DNA of 64,000 bases from Mesorhabditis belari (Eukaryota > Nematoda > Chromadorea > Rhabditida > Rhabditidae): NCBI GenBank assembly GCA_958450365.1, contig CAUEEP010000912.1:486501-550500 (forward strand). Reading direction: 5' to 3'. A model generated the notes under the pieces. The model was given only the letters and a program-made list of their open reading frames with translations, was not told the DNA's origin and did no database searches. Both the position numbers and the translations under genes were made by a program. Below, in pieces: positions 11,433-23,125 of this stretch. Each line of letters begins with the position of its first letter. Within the stretch, counting starts at the first letter, position 1.

Positions 11433-12110
11433 TGTCTAACTTTTTACGCTCTATCTTTTTTCTATTGAGATCAGAATAGGTTTCTTTGAACGAAAGTGCT
11501 TAAATCAGTCGAGTCGCCATTAGGGAGTCAAATTGCATCATTGATTTCTCTCCATTTTTCGCCACTAAATGAGAATAGAAAATGTTTTTGTTTGATTTTC
11601 TTTCTTTTTAAACCAATCTAGGCCCGTTTCCAAACGAATTTGAGCAAAAAAAGCTCGTTTTTGGTCAAATTCGATAAAAAGTTCTACAAAAAACCGATTG
11701 CTTGAAGGTTGAGATTGCTGAACAGAACAGATTGAACAAATGCTTACAACAGATTTCTCTGAAAATTTGACTTTATACATAACTTTTTGTGCTCCATCTT
11801 TTTTCTATTGAGATCAGAATAGGTTTCTTTGAACGAAAGTGCTTAAATCAGTCGAGTCGCCATCAGGGAGTCGCCATTTTTGACTATTCAACTTCGCGGC
11901 GCTGAAAATATCCGAAACTGAAACTTTTTCAAAAGATTTTAACGTTCTTTTGCAGAAATATAGTTGATCTTTCTATTAAAGGCTAAATCATAAATGATTT
12001 CTGTGGTAGAAAGTGCTTAAATCAGTCGAGTCTCCATTAGGGAGTCAAATTGGAACATTGATTTCTCTCCACTTTTCGCCACTAGACTACTCGTTTATTA
12101 AAAAGCTGAA
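11433..12110. repeat. Three-copy mariner-MITE core fragments
   Basis: Units with CTATTGAGATCAGAATAGGT and AAAGTGCTTAAATCAGTCGA occur at about 11450-11550 and 11790-11880, with the flanking part again near 12000-12090. In reverse orientation they match the internal core of the MITEs at 25.2, 30.8, 41.2, 46.6 and 54.5 kb. No coding exon is supported between 10.6 and 12.3 kb. Confidence 0.55.
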
Positions 12111-12334
12111 AATTGCAAGTTTTTCCTAATTTCTATAAAAGAATTTGTGGAGAAACAATAGAGGTTTTTAATAGAAAAAAAACCATAAGTTGATCGGTTA
12201 ATTATTCATCGAGAAAAGAATCATCAAGAAATCATTTGGTAGAGAAACAATAGAGCTTTAACACCTGAATGCAAGACTTTGTACTCGACCTAATATTTTT
12301 TCGGACATTTCTGAAGAATTTTTGCATTCAAACT

Positions 12335-12528
12335 GAGTAAAGTATGTGAAATTTTGTTCATTAACATAATAAATCAAATTTTAACTAGGTTTTGACAAGA
12401 GCGCTCTCAAAAATCCCATAAATTGGCAGTGGACGCAAAATATTGTAACTTGGGTGTTGCTGAGACTTGTTGAAGTTAATGAACTGCTGAAAAACGAGGT
12501 TAACTGGGTTCAACAACCGTTGGACCAC
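12335..12528. repeat. MITE fragment joined to a copy of a host intron segment
   Basis: Positions 12335-12423 match the interior of the MITE at 6492-7055. From 12424 the sequence (GGCAGTGGACGCAAAATATT onward) matches 6397-6491, intron sequence starting two bases after the donor of the exon ending at 6394. The copy has an extra 10 nt (TGCTGAGACT). It runs directly into MITE copy 2. Confidence 0.65.
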
Positions 12529-13071
12529 CAGGGTGGCCCACGATTATAGCGCCGCACTTCAGAAGGCCAAAATAGAGTCAATCGTTCTGATTTTTCTGGA
12601 GGTAAATCTTAAGTATGTCTCCTGGAACTGTGCCCATTATCTAATCGATCCAAGCTTTCAACTTTTTTATATAACCTTCTAAACTTAAGAGTCGAGTGTC
12701 GCTGCCGCCATAAATCGTTTAAGTGAAACGGACCAAATTAAGTGAATTTTTGTGCCATTTCTTAAGAATTTTTGCACTAAAACTGCGTAAAGTAAGCGAA
12801 ATTTTGTTCATTAACATAATAAATAAAATTTTAACTAGGTTTTGACAAGATCGCTCTCAAAAATCCCATAAATGAGTAGGAAGCCAAGCGACATTCGGCT
12901 CTCAACTTTGGAAAGTTATATAAAAAAGTTGAAAGCTTGAATGGATTAGATAATGGGCACAGTTCCAGAAGACATACTTAAGATTTACCTCCAGAAAAAT
13001 CAGAACGATTGAATCTATTTTGGCCAATCTAGGCCTTCTGAAGTGCGGCGCTATAATCGTAGGCTACCCTG
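12529..13071. mobile_element. Long-TIR MITE, copy 2
   Basis: 543 bp with CAGGGTGGCCCACGATTATA at the left and its mirror CAGGGTAGCCTACGATTATA at the right. Arms of about 190 bp are nearly identical. It is flanked by the same host sequences as copy 1, so it is part of a larger duplication. Confidence 0.75.
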
Positions 13072-14263
13072 TAGAGTTCAAGCGCGTAGAATGTTTTGCT
13101 TGACTTCTTTTGCATACATTTATAAGGGTTGATAGATGCTGATAGATACCAGCATCAAATGCTGATAGATAAATGACCAAAAATAATCGTATTTATGACT
13201 CTTGATCAACTCTTGGTCAACTTTAGTAACCCAAGCTGTTCATATCTTTTTAAGGTTGATCAACGGATTGATCCATGCCGTTTGAATACGAATCTTAAAC
13301 ACAATTTTTGTATAAAACTTTCTTTTAAGTCATTTCACTGACCTTCAACAACTTATCAAGCTTAATTGAAGCAATAAACACCAATCATTCCCCATGTTTG
13401 TACTAGTGGCTCTTTTTACGAATCCCCAAGTTTGAGTCGATTTCTAGACAGACTCCTGCCCATTATCTTATCTATCTACTAGCAAAACAAATACTGCCCG
13501 CCAATATTTCCCGCAGCTTGTCAACTGTAGCTTACTGACTGACCGTCAGCCTCACAAACAAGACTAATTTTCGCTCATTATAATAATCACTGATTTTTTT
13601 AGTTTTATTGTTTACGTTTCAGCACTGGTTTACTGTTAGTTCAAGAAAACCGGTTTAAAGAAAATATTTCAGGCTCATAGATGATATAAAATAGAACTTG
13701 ATTTGGCTACATAACCCCGAGAAAATCTAGAGACAAAATGCTCAAGTCAGATTGAATTGTTCTCTCAGTTTAACTACTGTTTAATCTAGGAAAACCCTTA
13801 GAAAACGTGTGTTCTCTGTATGCGTGCGTGAATAGCTCCAATCAATTCCCAACTCGAAAACCCATGGGTACAAAACGACAACTCAATACCTTCCTTTTGT
13901 ATGATTTATAAAGCAAAAGAAAAATCCGAAAGGGCTCGATCTGTTCTTGGTGCGGCCGCGTAATCGCTCGCCATCGGGCGCACCTTCCATTATAGATAAA
14001 AACCCCCACCAAACTTTTTAAGCCCCTTTTGAGATATCTTAATATATAAAAAAATAAAAATAATTTTTGAAAAAAAAAAAAAAAAAAAAAGGGGAACAAG
14101 CGTCCAAAGTTGGTCGGGGGAGAAAATAGGTAGTATTCTTTTTCGCCCTTTATAACCGGAAATACTTTTGGGTTTACACCTCGGTTTTGGGTTGAGGCTT
14201 AGTACATCTTGTTCAGTTTTTTGGCCTTATTTCGATGTTGTATTTCGTTTTGGGGATGACGGT
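13072..14263. other. No gene seen
   Basis: AT-rich sequence without supported exons. It includes a homopolymer A run near 14069-14090 and a short GC-rich unit (GCGGCCGCGTAATCGCTCGC, 13953-13972) whose relatives recur near 25670, 48480 and 58210, suggesting another dispersed repeat end. Confidence 0.4.
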
Positions 14264-14548
14264 GCGCATCCACGAAACCGCGCATCCACGAAACCGCGCA
14301 TCCACGAAACCGCGCATCCACGAAACCGCGCATCCACGAAACCGCGCATCCACGAAACCCGCGCATCCACGAAACCGCGCATCCACGAAACCGCGCATCC
14401 ACGAAACCGCGCATCCACGAAACCGCGCATCCACGAAACCGCGCATCCACGAAACCGCGCATCCACGAAACCGCGCATCCACGAAACCGCGCATCCACGA
14501 AACCGCGCATCCACGAAACCGCGCATCCACGAAACCGCGCATCCACGA
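14264..14548. repeat. 16-bp minisatellite
   Basis: About 18 nearly perfect units of GCGCATCCACGAAACC, with one unit carrying an extra C near 14360. Open frames up to 140 codons on both strands are produced by the repeat and are not genes. Confidence 0.95.
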
Positions 14549-14581
14549 GTCATAAGGGTTTTACAGAGGATTTTAAACACG

Positions 14582-14662
14582 AGCTCCTAGCCCAGCGGGA
14601 GCTCTAGGCCACTGCTTAGAGCTCCCGCTCCTTTGTCCTTGGTTCAAATCCGGCAGCGGCTC
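14582..14662 (+). other. tRNA-like element (degenerate)
   Basis: Box-A-like CCTAGCCCAGCGG and box-B-like GGTTCAAATCC at tRNA-like spacing, ending GGCAGCGGCTC, then T-rich sequence. The cloverleaf is poor, so this is more likely a tRNA-derived repeat than a functional tRNA. Confidence 0.35.
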
Positions 14663-15117
14663 AACTTTTTGCTATTGCTAAAAACTGTTTAAATAATTTT
14701 CTTTTCAGGTTTTTTGATTATCTAAATAAATAAATATAATCTAAATATACTCGTCGAATTTGAACTTTTGTCTTTGTGTTAAACTTTTGTCTTTGTGTTA
14801 AACTTTTGTCTGAGCCGGCTTCGTCGCTCGGCTCAGCCATTGGGCTCGCTATGCCCAAATTCTTGGGGTTTCTTGGAAAGTTTTTGCCTTAAATTTGGCT
14901 ACATTTTTTACAAATCCTCTACATCCTGTTAAAACAAGAAAATTGGATTTATTTAAGAGTCGGTTCAAATTCTGTTTCCTTCTTTAACATCACCCATCAA
15001 ACTTCTGTCTTAGAAAACATCCCCAAATGCACCTGTCTGTTTTTCTTTTAGTTGGATCTATTTTGGTATTTTATTTTATTTTTCTGCAGATTAATTGAAT
15101 ATCTTTACATATTGATT

Positions 15118-16454
15118 CTTTAAAACTTCAATATTTGAACCATTTTTTTCAAAAAAACCTTTCAAAATCATCCCTTTTCTCTAAAGCGAAAAAGCTCTCA
15201 TCCCTGTTTTTCCCTTTTTTACATAAACTTTTTCATCTGATGATAATTGGAATGATACTTTTCGTCGTGATTCTCAAATAAATCGACTTGAAACTAGGTT
15301 TCAACTTTATTAAAGTTAAAGCTTGATTGGAATGAGTAGTGATTGATGATTCCACTTATGACCCTTCGATAACAGTGCCGATGTGAAAATGTTTGCAAAG
15401 TTTGTGACCAAAAAAGTCGAGGGCTTATCAAGTTTCAAACTTGATAAAATCAAATTAAGAAACAAACGTTTAGTCCCATCTTTATTTGTCGCCCGTCAAA
15501 TCACTCCATAAAGCCTGAATCGTCTACGATTAGATAATTATTGGGTTGTCCAGTTATGAATGCGCGTTTTTTACTATTTTGTAAATTTCTCAAGATACCG
15601 AAATCAAGAAAAAGATATATATGAGTATCATTCGAAAGCTGAAGATTTCCTCTACATTTTGAAATAAAAAAGTTTTTGAATTTGTTCAGCTTTTGGGCAA
15701 ACTGACTGCACAGAAGAAGAGGTGGCCAAAAAATGGAAGGGTGCCTTTGGATCAAGTTTTGGCTCCGCTCAAATTGAGTTAACCGTTTGATGTTTGGCCA
15801 ATAGATATATCAATAAAACTTTTTTAAAATATAACAAATTTCAGAGCAAATTTTCTTTTCTTTTCTTTTCTGGGCGGTTATTTTACACCATAAAACTTGA
15901 GAATTAGCTAAGCTGAAATGGGTTTTTTTTCGAAAACGACCTCTCCCTTTGTGCAGTCAATTTGCCCAAAAGCTGAACAAATTCAAAAACTTTTTTATTT
16001 CAAAATGTAGAGGAGATCTTCAGCTTTCGAATGATATATAGCACTCATCTACATCTGTTCGATATCTTGAGAAATTTACAAAATAGTAAAAACGCGCATT
16101 CATAACTCGACAACCCAATAGTTAATCTAAATAATTTATAAGTTATAAGTTAAATTCTATAGAGTATAGCTAAGAGTTAATAAAAGTGACCTGTTAAGTT
16201 AATAAAAGTATAGTTGATTCTTACGAAATTAAAAATTGCCAGCACATTTGCTAAGATTCTTTTGTTTTCAATTCAAAACTTAAAACTTCAATATTTGAGC
16301 CATTTCTTTCAAAAAACCTTTCAAAATGATCCCTTTTCTCTAAAGCTAAAAAGCTCTCATCCCTGTTTTTCCCTTTTTTACATAAACTTTTTCATCTGAT
16401 GATAATTAGAATGATACTTTTCGTCGTGATTCTCAAATAAATCGACTTGAAAAT
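15118..16454. repeat. 175-bp direct repeats flanking a MITE
   Basis: The segments 15118-15293 and 16278-16454 match at more than 90% by eye (TTTTTCATCTGATGATAATT, then TTTTCGTCGTGATTCTCAAA). They are about 1.16 kb apart, with the MITE 15541-16118 between them. Confidence 0.75.
15541..16118. mobile_element. Palindromic mariner-type MITE, 578 bp
   Basis: Flanked by TA on both sides. Termini TTGGGTTGTCCAGTTATGAA on the left and the near-mirror TTGGGTTGTCGAGTTATGAA on the right. The arms stay complementary for about 170 bp. No transposase remnant is visible. Confidence 0.85.
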
Positions 16455-16589
16455 CCTCTTTGATTTCAAGAAACAAGAAAAAGGGGGAAAATCTCAACGA
16501 ATAGAGTTTTGTCGAAAGAAAACCTCTCAAAATCCGATCGTTTTTCGTTTTTCGTTTTCGATCGTTTCGTTTTTCAAAAAGATATTTTA

Positions 16590-17110
16590 GATATAGTTCA
16601 ACTTTGGCTCAAATTTTCTCCATGTTCTTACACTTGAGTATACAAAATAAGTTGTGGTTTTCTATAACCAAATTTAATGAGGATCATTTCAAAACCAACC
16701 TTAAGTCGATCTGGTAATAGGAAGTCGAGTTATTGAGCAAAATAGAAAAGTGCCATTTTGACTATAGAAAAACGGCACTCTAGCGCACTAATCTTCAAGA
16801 CGGTTTTTCTCTATGTTTTTATTAAAGAGTATACAAAACAAATTCTACTTTTCTATAAACAAGTCGATTCAACCCCCATATCTCGAGTTATAGACCATCT
16901 AAGTTGATCAACTTTTCCAGGTAGGTAGTTCAACTTTAACACAAATTTTCTCTATGTTCTTATCGGTGAGTATACAAAACAAATTCTACTTTTCTTCAAC
17001 CAAATTTAATGACGATCATTTTAAAACCAGCCTCTAGTCGATCTGATTACTGGGAGTCGAGATATAGAGTAAAATAGAAAAGTTCCCAAACTCCAAGACT
17101 CATAACGGGA
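16590..17110. repeat. Diverged tandem duplication of about 170-bp units
   Basis: Units with GTTCAACTTTG, TCTATGTTCTTA, GAGTATACAAAA and CTGGTAATAGGAAGTCGAGT-type blocks recur at about 16600, 16790 and 16930. No supported exon; a plus-strand frame at 17352-17561 lacks homology I recognise. Confidence 0.5.
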
Positions 17111-18123
17111 TTTGGAAGTTCAACTTTGGCACAAAGACAAAGACTATAAATAAGGCAAAACTCTTTTTTCTCTTTTTTTTCATTTATAGCTTTAGTTTTT
17201 TGTTAGTGAAACCAATTTGCAGCACTTACATGCTAATTCTATATGAGCGTTCAAGATTTTAACCTTTAAACGACCTCACTTCGAAATTAAACTTGTCTTT
17301 TACTAAATAAGCTTTCTACGACAAATTTTAACAACTTTCCCCTGTGCTTTATTGCTCCACCGTTACAAAACCCTTCACCCTAATCCACTTTTCCGCCATA
17401 TATGCAAATTTTTGTGGCGTCAATGTATGATCCTCTCTTTTCCCCTTCAATATCGCTTATCGAACATTGTTGAGCCTTTTTGTAGAGAGGTAAAAAGAGC
17501 GCTCATTCATTCAAACACTAAAAGAGCGCTCATTCATTCAAACACTGCAAATTTGGGTTAATCCCCGGGGTCCATTTGATAGAAACGCGTGTGAAGAGCC
17601 ACTTGAAATCAATCGAGTACGATCTCTTCATTTTTCAAGGGTATCAAAATCCGATACACTTCCGATTGATCAACTGCTTTTGAAAAGTTCTATTCATTTT
17701 GAGTGTTGTATTTTGTATTTTGAAAAGTTCAGTCGAGTATCTTGAAGTGAAAATAGTCTAGAGCAGAATACAGAATTCGAGAAAAATCATTTTGACTAAT
17801 AATTTTTTAATTTAGATTTGATAGAGAAATTTTACACTTGTTCATTAGAGAGAGTAAGGAAAATGGCAAGCTCAAAATATTCAATAATTATTTATTTTCA
17901 TAACAAGAAACTGTATTTCCAGAAAATCCCATAAGGATTAATAATAATAATAATAAGTTTGTTAATAAGGAAACCAAGCTTGCCTTCTGTAGCTAAATTG
18001 GTAAACCATATGGTTAAATATAAGAAGAATAATTTTACCCGAGCTAAGTGCAATCTTTGCCCGCTAAAGTTTAATGTTTCAGCGATATTTGTCATGTTTT
18101 ATCACTTACGGGTAGTTTAGATT

Positions 18124-18676
18124 AGAGTGTGTTCCTTGCAGACAACGCGTTTTCTAAAAAGCGCGCGCCAAGGATAAGCTACCGTAACCCTATGCTTTGC
18201 ATCAGCAAATTTTTCAAAATGCAAATGTACATTAAAATCTTGCGCTCTTTTTTTCTATTACTCTTTCCTTAGCTCTATTACTCTTTCCTTAACTCTATTA
18301 CTCTTTCGCTAAAACTTAAAAATTTTTAAATGCTATTTAAAATTAAAGAAAACATTTAAAACGGGAAAACTTAAGAAACACTATTAAAAAATTATATTAT
18401 TTACGAATTTACCAGGCCTATTGTCTACATTTGCACTAGAACCATTCCAAAAAAAAATTCCACGCCCTAAAAAACCTAAATCCTTAAATAAAACTATCCA
18501 TTACTATATTTTAAGAAAAGTTTGCAAATTTTTTTCGCGCGACCTTTATAGCTTTGCTTAAAAAGCGCACCTTTTAGAAAACGCATTGTCGGAAGTTTGT
18601 CGGATCAATTGTCTGACAAAAAAGTTGTCAATGAAAATTTGTCTGACAAATTGTCTGTCAACAAGGAGCACACTCT
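18124..18676. mobile_element. Non-autonomous MULE-like element, short copy (inverted)
   Basis: Inverted relative to 1969-2713, with ends AGAGTGTGTTCCTTGCAGAC and, at the right, CAACAAGGAGCACACTCT. It is flanked by an exact 10-bp direct repeat AGTTTAGATT (18114-18123 and 18677-18686). It contains only about three units of the internal 20-bp repeat. Confidence 0.75.
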
Positions 18677-19002
18677 AGTTTAGATTATGTTAAGCTCTTT
18701 AAATTTTGATTTATTTATTAGAAAAAGCATCTGGAAAAGTTTTAAACACTTTTAAACACTCTAGATTAAATGAAATTGAAGAATGAAAGAAAAATTGTGC
18801 AGTGGCGGTTATCTACTTGTTTGCTCGAGATAGGTGAACCCTTTAGAACGCCTTGTTTGACCTTTATTTGACCCATTATTTAAACAGAAAAAATTTGTTT
18901 GACCAAATTTGTTCAAACAATGATTTGCTTGAGAGGGACGCCCTCTAATAATAGCTGCATAAAGCTTTGATCTCCTTTCTGGTTCATGCTGACTGATGCT
19001 AT

Positions 19003-19072
19003 TATGGCCGACTGGTTAAGAGCCATGTATCTTAGCCGAGAGGTTAAGGGTTCAATACTGCTGGAGGATTCA
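19003..19072 (+). other. tRNA-like head adjacent to a MITE
   Basis: TATGGCCGACTGGTTAAGAG resembles box A of a tRNA and AAGGGTTCAATAC resembles box B. A similar unit precedes the related MITE at 60.4 kb, so the tRNA-like unit and MITE have travelled or been duplicated together. Confidence 0.35.
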
Positions 19073-19110
19073 ATCCTGTTCAATCCTGTTCGTTCTTTTG
19101 TCCCCCACAG

Positions 19111-19331
19111 ACCGTATTCTCTCTAATAGTAGTGCATCGCGCCGAGCCGAGTTGATGACAATTTTACAGTTCCCAAGTTTTCACAGAAGCTCAACTCTCT
19201 AATCACCCATTAGATCTCATCGTCAGCTACATTTTCCGACCCCACATCGATAGGTTCTGATAAGCGGTTCTAGAGATTTCAAGCAATTTAGGCAACGCTC
19301 AGGGTGCATTACTATTAGAGAGAAGACGGTA
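19111..19331. mobile_element. 220-bp MITE, CCGTATTCTCTCTAATAGTA family
   Basis: The left end ACCGTATTCTCTCTAATAGT is mirrored by the right end (TACTATTAGAGAGAAGACGG). The interior matches 60384-60604 almost throughout and the truncated copy at 379-545. The right end is followed by TATATGGGTTTTTTTT in both full copies. Confidence 0.8.
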
Positions 19332-19747
19332 TATGGGTTTTTTTTTGTGAATAAATGTGTTCTTTCATTCCCCGGTTACCAAGAGAAACCCGGTGTGTGA
19401 TGATTGAGCAAAAATTTTGAGGCTAAAGAAAGCAGAGTTTTCTCACGCTAAAAAGAAAAATGAAAAGAGAAGCTAAAGGTAAAATGAAAAGTACAAACTG
19501 TAGTTCCTAGTAATAGTAAATATAGAATTTTCACAATATTATCGTTCTATTGCTATTTTCCTACTTGAGCTCACTATAATATCTTTTTGCACTTCGTCAA
19601 TCGAGGGGTCAACGATAATATTTGATTGTCTTTGGATTGTCTATTTCTTATTTATTCATTTTGTTTTGATGAAAATGAAAGGCTATTAATAGTTCTGAAG
19701 CCTTGAACAAAATCTGAGAAAAAGGACCTTACCCCCTCATGCAAAAG

Positions 19748-19982
19748 TACAGTACTGGACAATGAAATATGATATTTGAATAACGATCGTCACTTTCGCG
19801 CGTCTATAACTCCCTTGTCTTTGAGTTTAAACTATTAGTGTTATACATTTTCTGAAAGCTCTTTTCAAGGGCTACACAATGGTAATATTAATATTTAGAA
19901 ATACGGTAAAGCCAAGGGAGTTCCAGACGCTCGAAAGTGACGATCTTTTTTCAAATATGATATTTCATTGTCCAGTAGTGTA
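19748..19982. mobile_element. 235-bp palindromic MITE, copy A
   Basis: Begins TACAGTACTGGACAATGAAA and ends TTTCATTGTCCAGTAGTGTA, with TA at both edges counted within the range. The arms remain complementary for about 75 bp. Identical in length to the copy at 20295-20529. The CAGT ends and TA target suit Tc1-like non-autonomous elements. Confidence 0.85.
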
Positions 19983-20082
19983 GGTTCCTATCCTTAAAAA
20001 AGATTGCTTACAATAATCCTGCCGCCCTCTGTACGCTTAATATAACCCAATCTCGTAGTCAAATAAAGAAATCTTGTCTTAC

Positions 20083-20215
20083 CTGACTTTCCGAGTCTCT
20101 CACAAGGAAATCTCCTTGTGTTGCTCGATCGAGGATCCTCTCGGCTTGTTGTCTTGTGATCGGACCCGAATACCAGGGCTCTTTTGAGTAATCACCAGGA
20201 TCAGTGGCTTGATAG
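20083..20215 (-). CDS. SH2-domain exon, Nck/Dreadlocks-like adaptor (partial gene)
   Basis: An internal exon of 133 nt is bounded by TTTAG (acceptor) and GTAAGA (donor) on the minus strand. It starts after one base of a split codon and ends in phase 0. It encodes 44 residues, with EPWYSGPITRQQAERILDRA followed by TQGDFLVRDSESQ. This is the N-terminal half of an SH2 domain: the tryptophan of strand A, helix A, and the FLVR arginine that binds phosphotyrosine. GDFLVRDSES most resembles the Nck/Dock SH2; Shc or Src-type proteins fit less well. SH2 adaptors of this kind link phosphorylated receptors to actin regulators. Neither the upstream exons nor the second half of the SH2 domain was found nearby. 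Confidence 0.8.
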
Positions 20216-20294
20216 CTAAAAGATTTGTTAAAATTTCATCAATCATCAGCAAATTCTAGCTTTTCAAGGAAAACCCAGCTTTGTTTCAGTCAGA

Positions 20295-20529
20295 TACAGT
20301 ACTGGACAATGAAATATGATATTTGAATAACGATCGTCACTTTCGCGCGTCTGTAACTCCCTTGTCTTTGAGTTTAAACTATTAATGTTATACATTTTCT
20401 GAAAGCTCTTTTCAAGGGCTACACAATGGTAATATTAATATTTAGAAATACGGTAAAGCCAAGGGAGTTACAGGCGCGCAAAAGTGACGATCTTATTCCA
20501 AATATGATATTTCATTGTTCAGTAGTGTA
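20295..20529. mobile_element. 235-bp palindromic MITE, copy B
   Basis: Same family and length as 19748-19982, flanked by TA. It lies 80 bp upstream of the SH2 exon in gene orientation. The plus-strand frame at 20426-20827 begins inside it and is not considered a gene. Confidence 0.85.
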
Positions 20530-21238
20530 TATTAGTGACTTCTGTGCCACAATTTTGGCACAATTAGTTCAAACGTTCGGTGGAGGCAATTTCCCGAGAT
20601 CCAAGCTCACAAAATCTCTTTTTTCCCCTCTCGGCGGCAAATCAATTTACCACACTTCTCATTTTCACACACTCCTTTCCTCCAATAACATTTCCAACAA
20701 GCTTTCCAACAACAATAGCAACAATACTTTCAGTTTCTTAGACTTTTTACAAAATACCTTACAAATTCTTGAGAAAATTCTTAAGAAAATGCCCTTTTTA
20801 AATGGATTTTGCTCTAATCTTGAATGAATCTTGACTTTTTAAGTTTAATTTTTGAAAATTTTGATCCTTTTCGCTTGTATCGGACCTTTTTCTTTAAAAA
20901 AAATATTTTTAAAGTATTTTTAAAGTAACTACTGCAATTACTTACATTTTTCTTTTCTTTTTACTTTTCTATTGCAATTTTTTCTTAGTTTTCCGCAGAA
21001 AGAAATGCTAATTATAAATTACAGACCTCGATCGTCTTTTTTTTTTTTCGTCATTTCTGAGATTTTCATCTCTTGAGAAAAAGGAAAAAGAGAAAATAAG
21101 GGAGCAAAAAGTTTTCTAATCTTTCTTCAGTTATAAGCACTTGAAATGTTTCACCCTTTTTGTCTAATTCTGATTTTTGTCTCGAAAAACTAATTGTTGA
21201 AAGATTTCAACTATAGTTTCCCATCCAGATATAGCCAA

Positions 21239-21508
21239 CCGTAGATACTGTAATAGTACCCCACCCCCATAATGACGGTGCGGAGTGTTGTGTAGTCTGG
21301 CTTTGGACGCGTTTTTCTCGACACTGGTTTATGGTATAATGGGTGCTTAGGTATCAAAAAATAGCCCTGAATTTCAGCTATTTTTTGATACCTAAGCGCG
21401 CATTTTAGCACAAACCAGTGTCGAGAAAAACGCGTCCAAAGCTAGGCTACGCAACGCTCCTCACCGTCATTATGGGGGTGGGGGTACTATTACAGTATTT
21501 ACCGTATG
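21239..21508. mobile_element. Near-perfect palindromic MITE, about 270 bp
   Basis: The arms (ACTGTAATAGTACCCCACCC, then CGTTTTTCTCGACACTGGTT) are complementary for about 130 bp, with a centre near TTTCAGCTATTTTTTGATAC. Ends read TACGGTAAATACTGTAATAG and TACCGTAGATACTGTAATAG. Another copy is at 28998-29262 and a half copy at 21670-21815. Confidence 0.8.
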
Positions 21509-21669
21509 CACTTGGTCCGGTTCTCGGTCCGATTTTCGGTCTCGGTCCGATCTCGACGCGGCCCAGCTTGAAACTCTAGCTTTTCAGTCCGATCTCGGTC
21601 CGCGCCGGACCACGACGGGACCACGACCGGACCTCGACCGGACCACGACCGGACCCAGACCAAAAGCCG
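21509..21669. repeat. GC-rich degenerate GGTCCGATCTCG repeat
   Basis: Irregular units of GGTCCGATCTCGG and CCGGACCACGA lie between two copies of the palindromic MITE. No coding signal. Confidence 0.6.
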
Positions 21670-21815
21670 GACCATAGCCCTGAATTTCAGCTATTTTTTG
21701 ATATCTAAGCGCGCATTGTAGCATAAACCCGTGTCGAGAAAAACGCGTCCAAAGCTAGGCTACGCAACGCTCCTCACCGTCATTATGGGGGTGGGGGTAC
21801 TATTACAGTATTCAC
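21670..21815. mobile_element. Half copy of the palindromic MITE
   Basis: Matches the right half of 21239-21508, from AGCCCTGAATTTCAGCTATT to the ACTATTACAGTATT end. The left arm is missing. Confidence 0.75.
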
Positions 21816-22460
21816 GGAAAGTTGTTCTTAGAGACAATCTTCTCCCAAGTTTGAGCCAAAGCCGAGGCATAGCCAAGCAAAACCAGAAGATTAGTTCGAA
21901 AAGAAAAGTAGAATTTCGAAAATTTGCTGATAATCGATAATCTACGACTAAAAGCTAGCACAATCTTTTAGTTTGATGCTTGAAATTGCTTAAAATTGTA
22001 AAACAACAAGCAAATTTGGTTTTTGGGTCTAGCTCTGGATCTGTCTCAAGTTTTTTTGAATTTCTTGGACTTAGTTTACGATTGACTTAGCTAGATTGAC
22101 TCGGCTAGATTAGAAATGGCCTTTTGCTTTTTAGAACAACCTTGATTAAGCCTCTTTTTGTCAAAATACTCTAACTCTAATATTTTAGGAAAATTTTGTA
22201 TTGTCAGCTCCGAGCCAAACTGATATTTTAGTTACTATTGTTATTATTGAATGATTTGCCTATTCGTATGCAAATGTGTCCTCCCCATCCGCTCTCTTTA
22301 ACTTAGCCCAAATTCTAGTCCACATCGGTTGATACCTAGGAACGAATAGTATGAAAAAGTCCGTCTTTGTTTACTTGAAGTGATATTTCTTTAGATTTAT
22401 GAAAAAAAGATTCATTTAACTTTGAACTTTTGCTTAATTTCTAGATGAACTGGTTAAAGA

Positions 22461-23125
22461 ATGGCCCACAACGAGTACGTAGTTTGAAAAAAGCCATTTG
22501 TCTTCAAATCAAAAATCTAAGCACTAACAATTCTTAAATGATGTCCAACTAAGAGAAAAAATGCAAAAAGAATCGATTTCGACTTGTCAATTTTTTGTTG
22601 ATAGGTCGAGAAATTTTGTCTTTTGACCTAATCAATTCTCCTAAGATATCCCAGTTGCAATTGTTCAAATTCCACTTTCCTGGGCCAATTTTTTGCGTAG
22701 ATTCCAAAAAACACACTTTCAGCACGATTTGACGACGGTATCGCGATGAAAAGTGACTTTGAAAATTTCTAGGTTTCAACTTTGGTGTTCAGAAGGGCAA
22801 AAACCTGAATAAAATGAAAACATAGAAAAACTACTATCATCGTGTAGAGCTCAATCTGAGCTTTCAGAATACATAACACTTACGGGTTCTGTCAAGTACA
22901 TCTGTAGATATGGCGTATCAAAGTTGGTGAACTCCATGGCCAGCACCGTTGATGTTTTGATTAAGTCAAAAAAAAAAAAATTTCTCGACCTATCAACAAA
23001 AAATTGACATGTCGAAATTGATTCTTTTTGCATTTTTTCTCTTAGTTGGACATCATTTAAGAATTCTTAGTGCTTAGATTTTTGATTTGAAGACAAAAAT
23101 TTTTGTACTCGTTGTGTGGCCTGCT
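22461..23125. mobile_element. Foldback element with about 150-bp arms
   Basis: 22461-22627 is mirrored by 22970-23125 (AATCTAAGCACTAACAATTC, then AATTTTTTGTTGATAGGTCG). The middle part reads on the minus strand as TVLAMEFTNFDTPYLQMYLT, followed by a GTAAGT donor-like site, so a captured or fossil exon is possible. I do not recognise it. Confidence 0.65.

Noticed and set aside
13425..13445. CCCCAAGTTTGAGTCG resembling nematode spliced leader SL1
   Set aside because: Only the last dozen bases resemble the leader; no Sm site or SL RNA structure follows.
14168..14590. Up to 140-codon frames on both strands (RASTKPRIHETAHPRN and mirror)
   Set aside because: Artefact of the 16-bp tandem repeat; all frames are open.
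17352..17561. Plus frame ending at GAGAG|GTAAAA and minus frame LTPQKFAYMAEKWIRV
   Set aside because: Both strands open, no acceptor or neighbouring exon in phase, so neither can be chosen.
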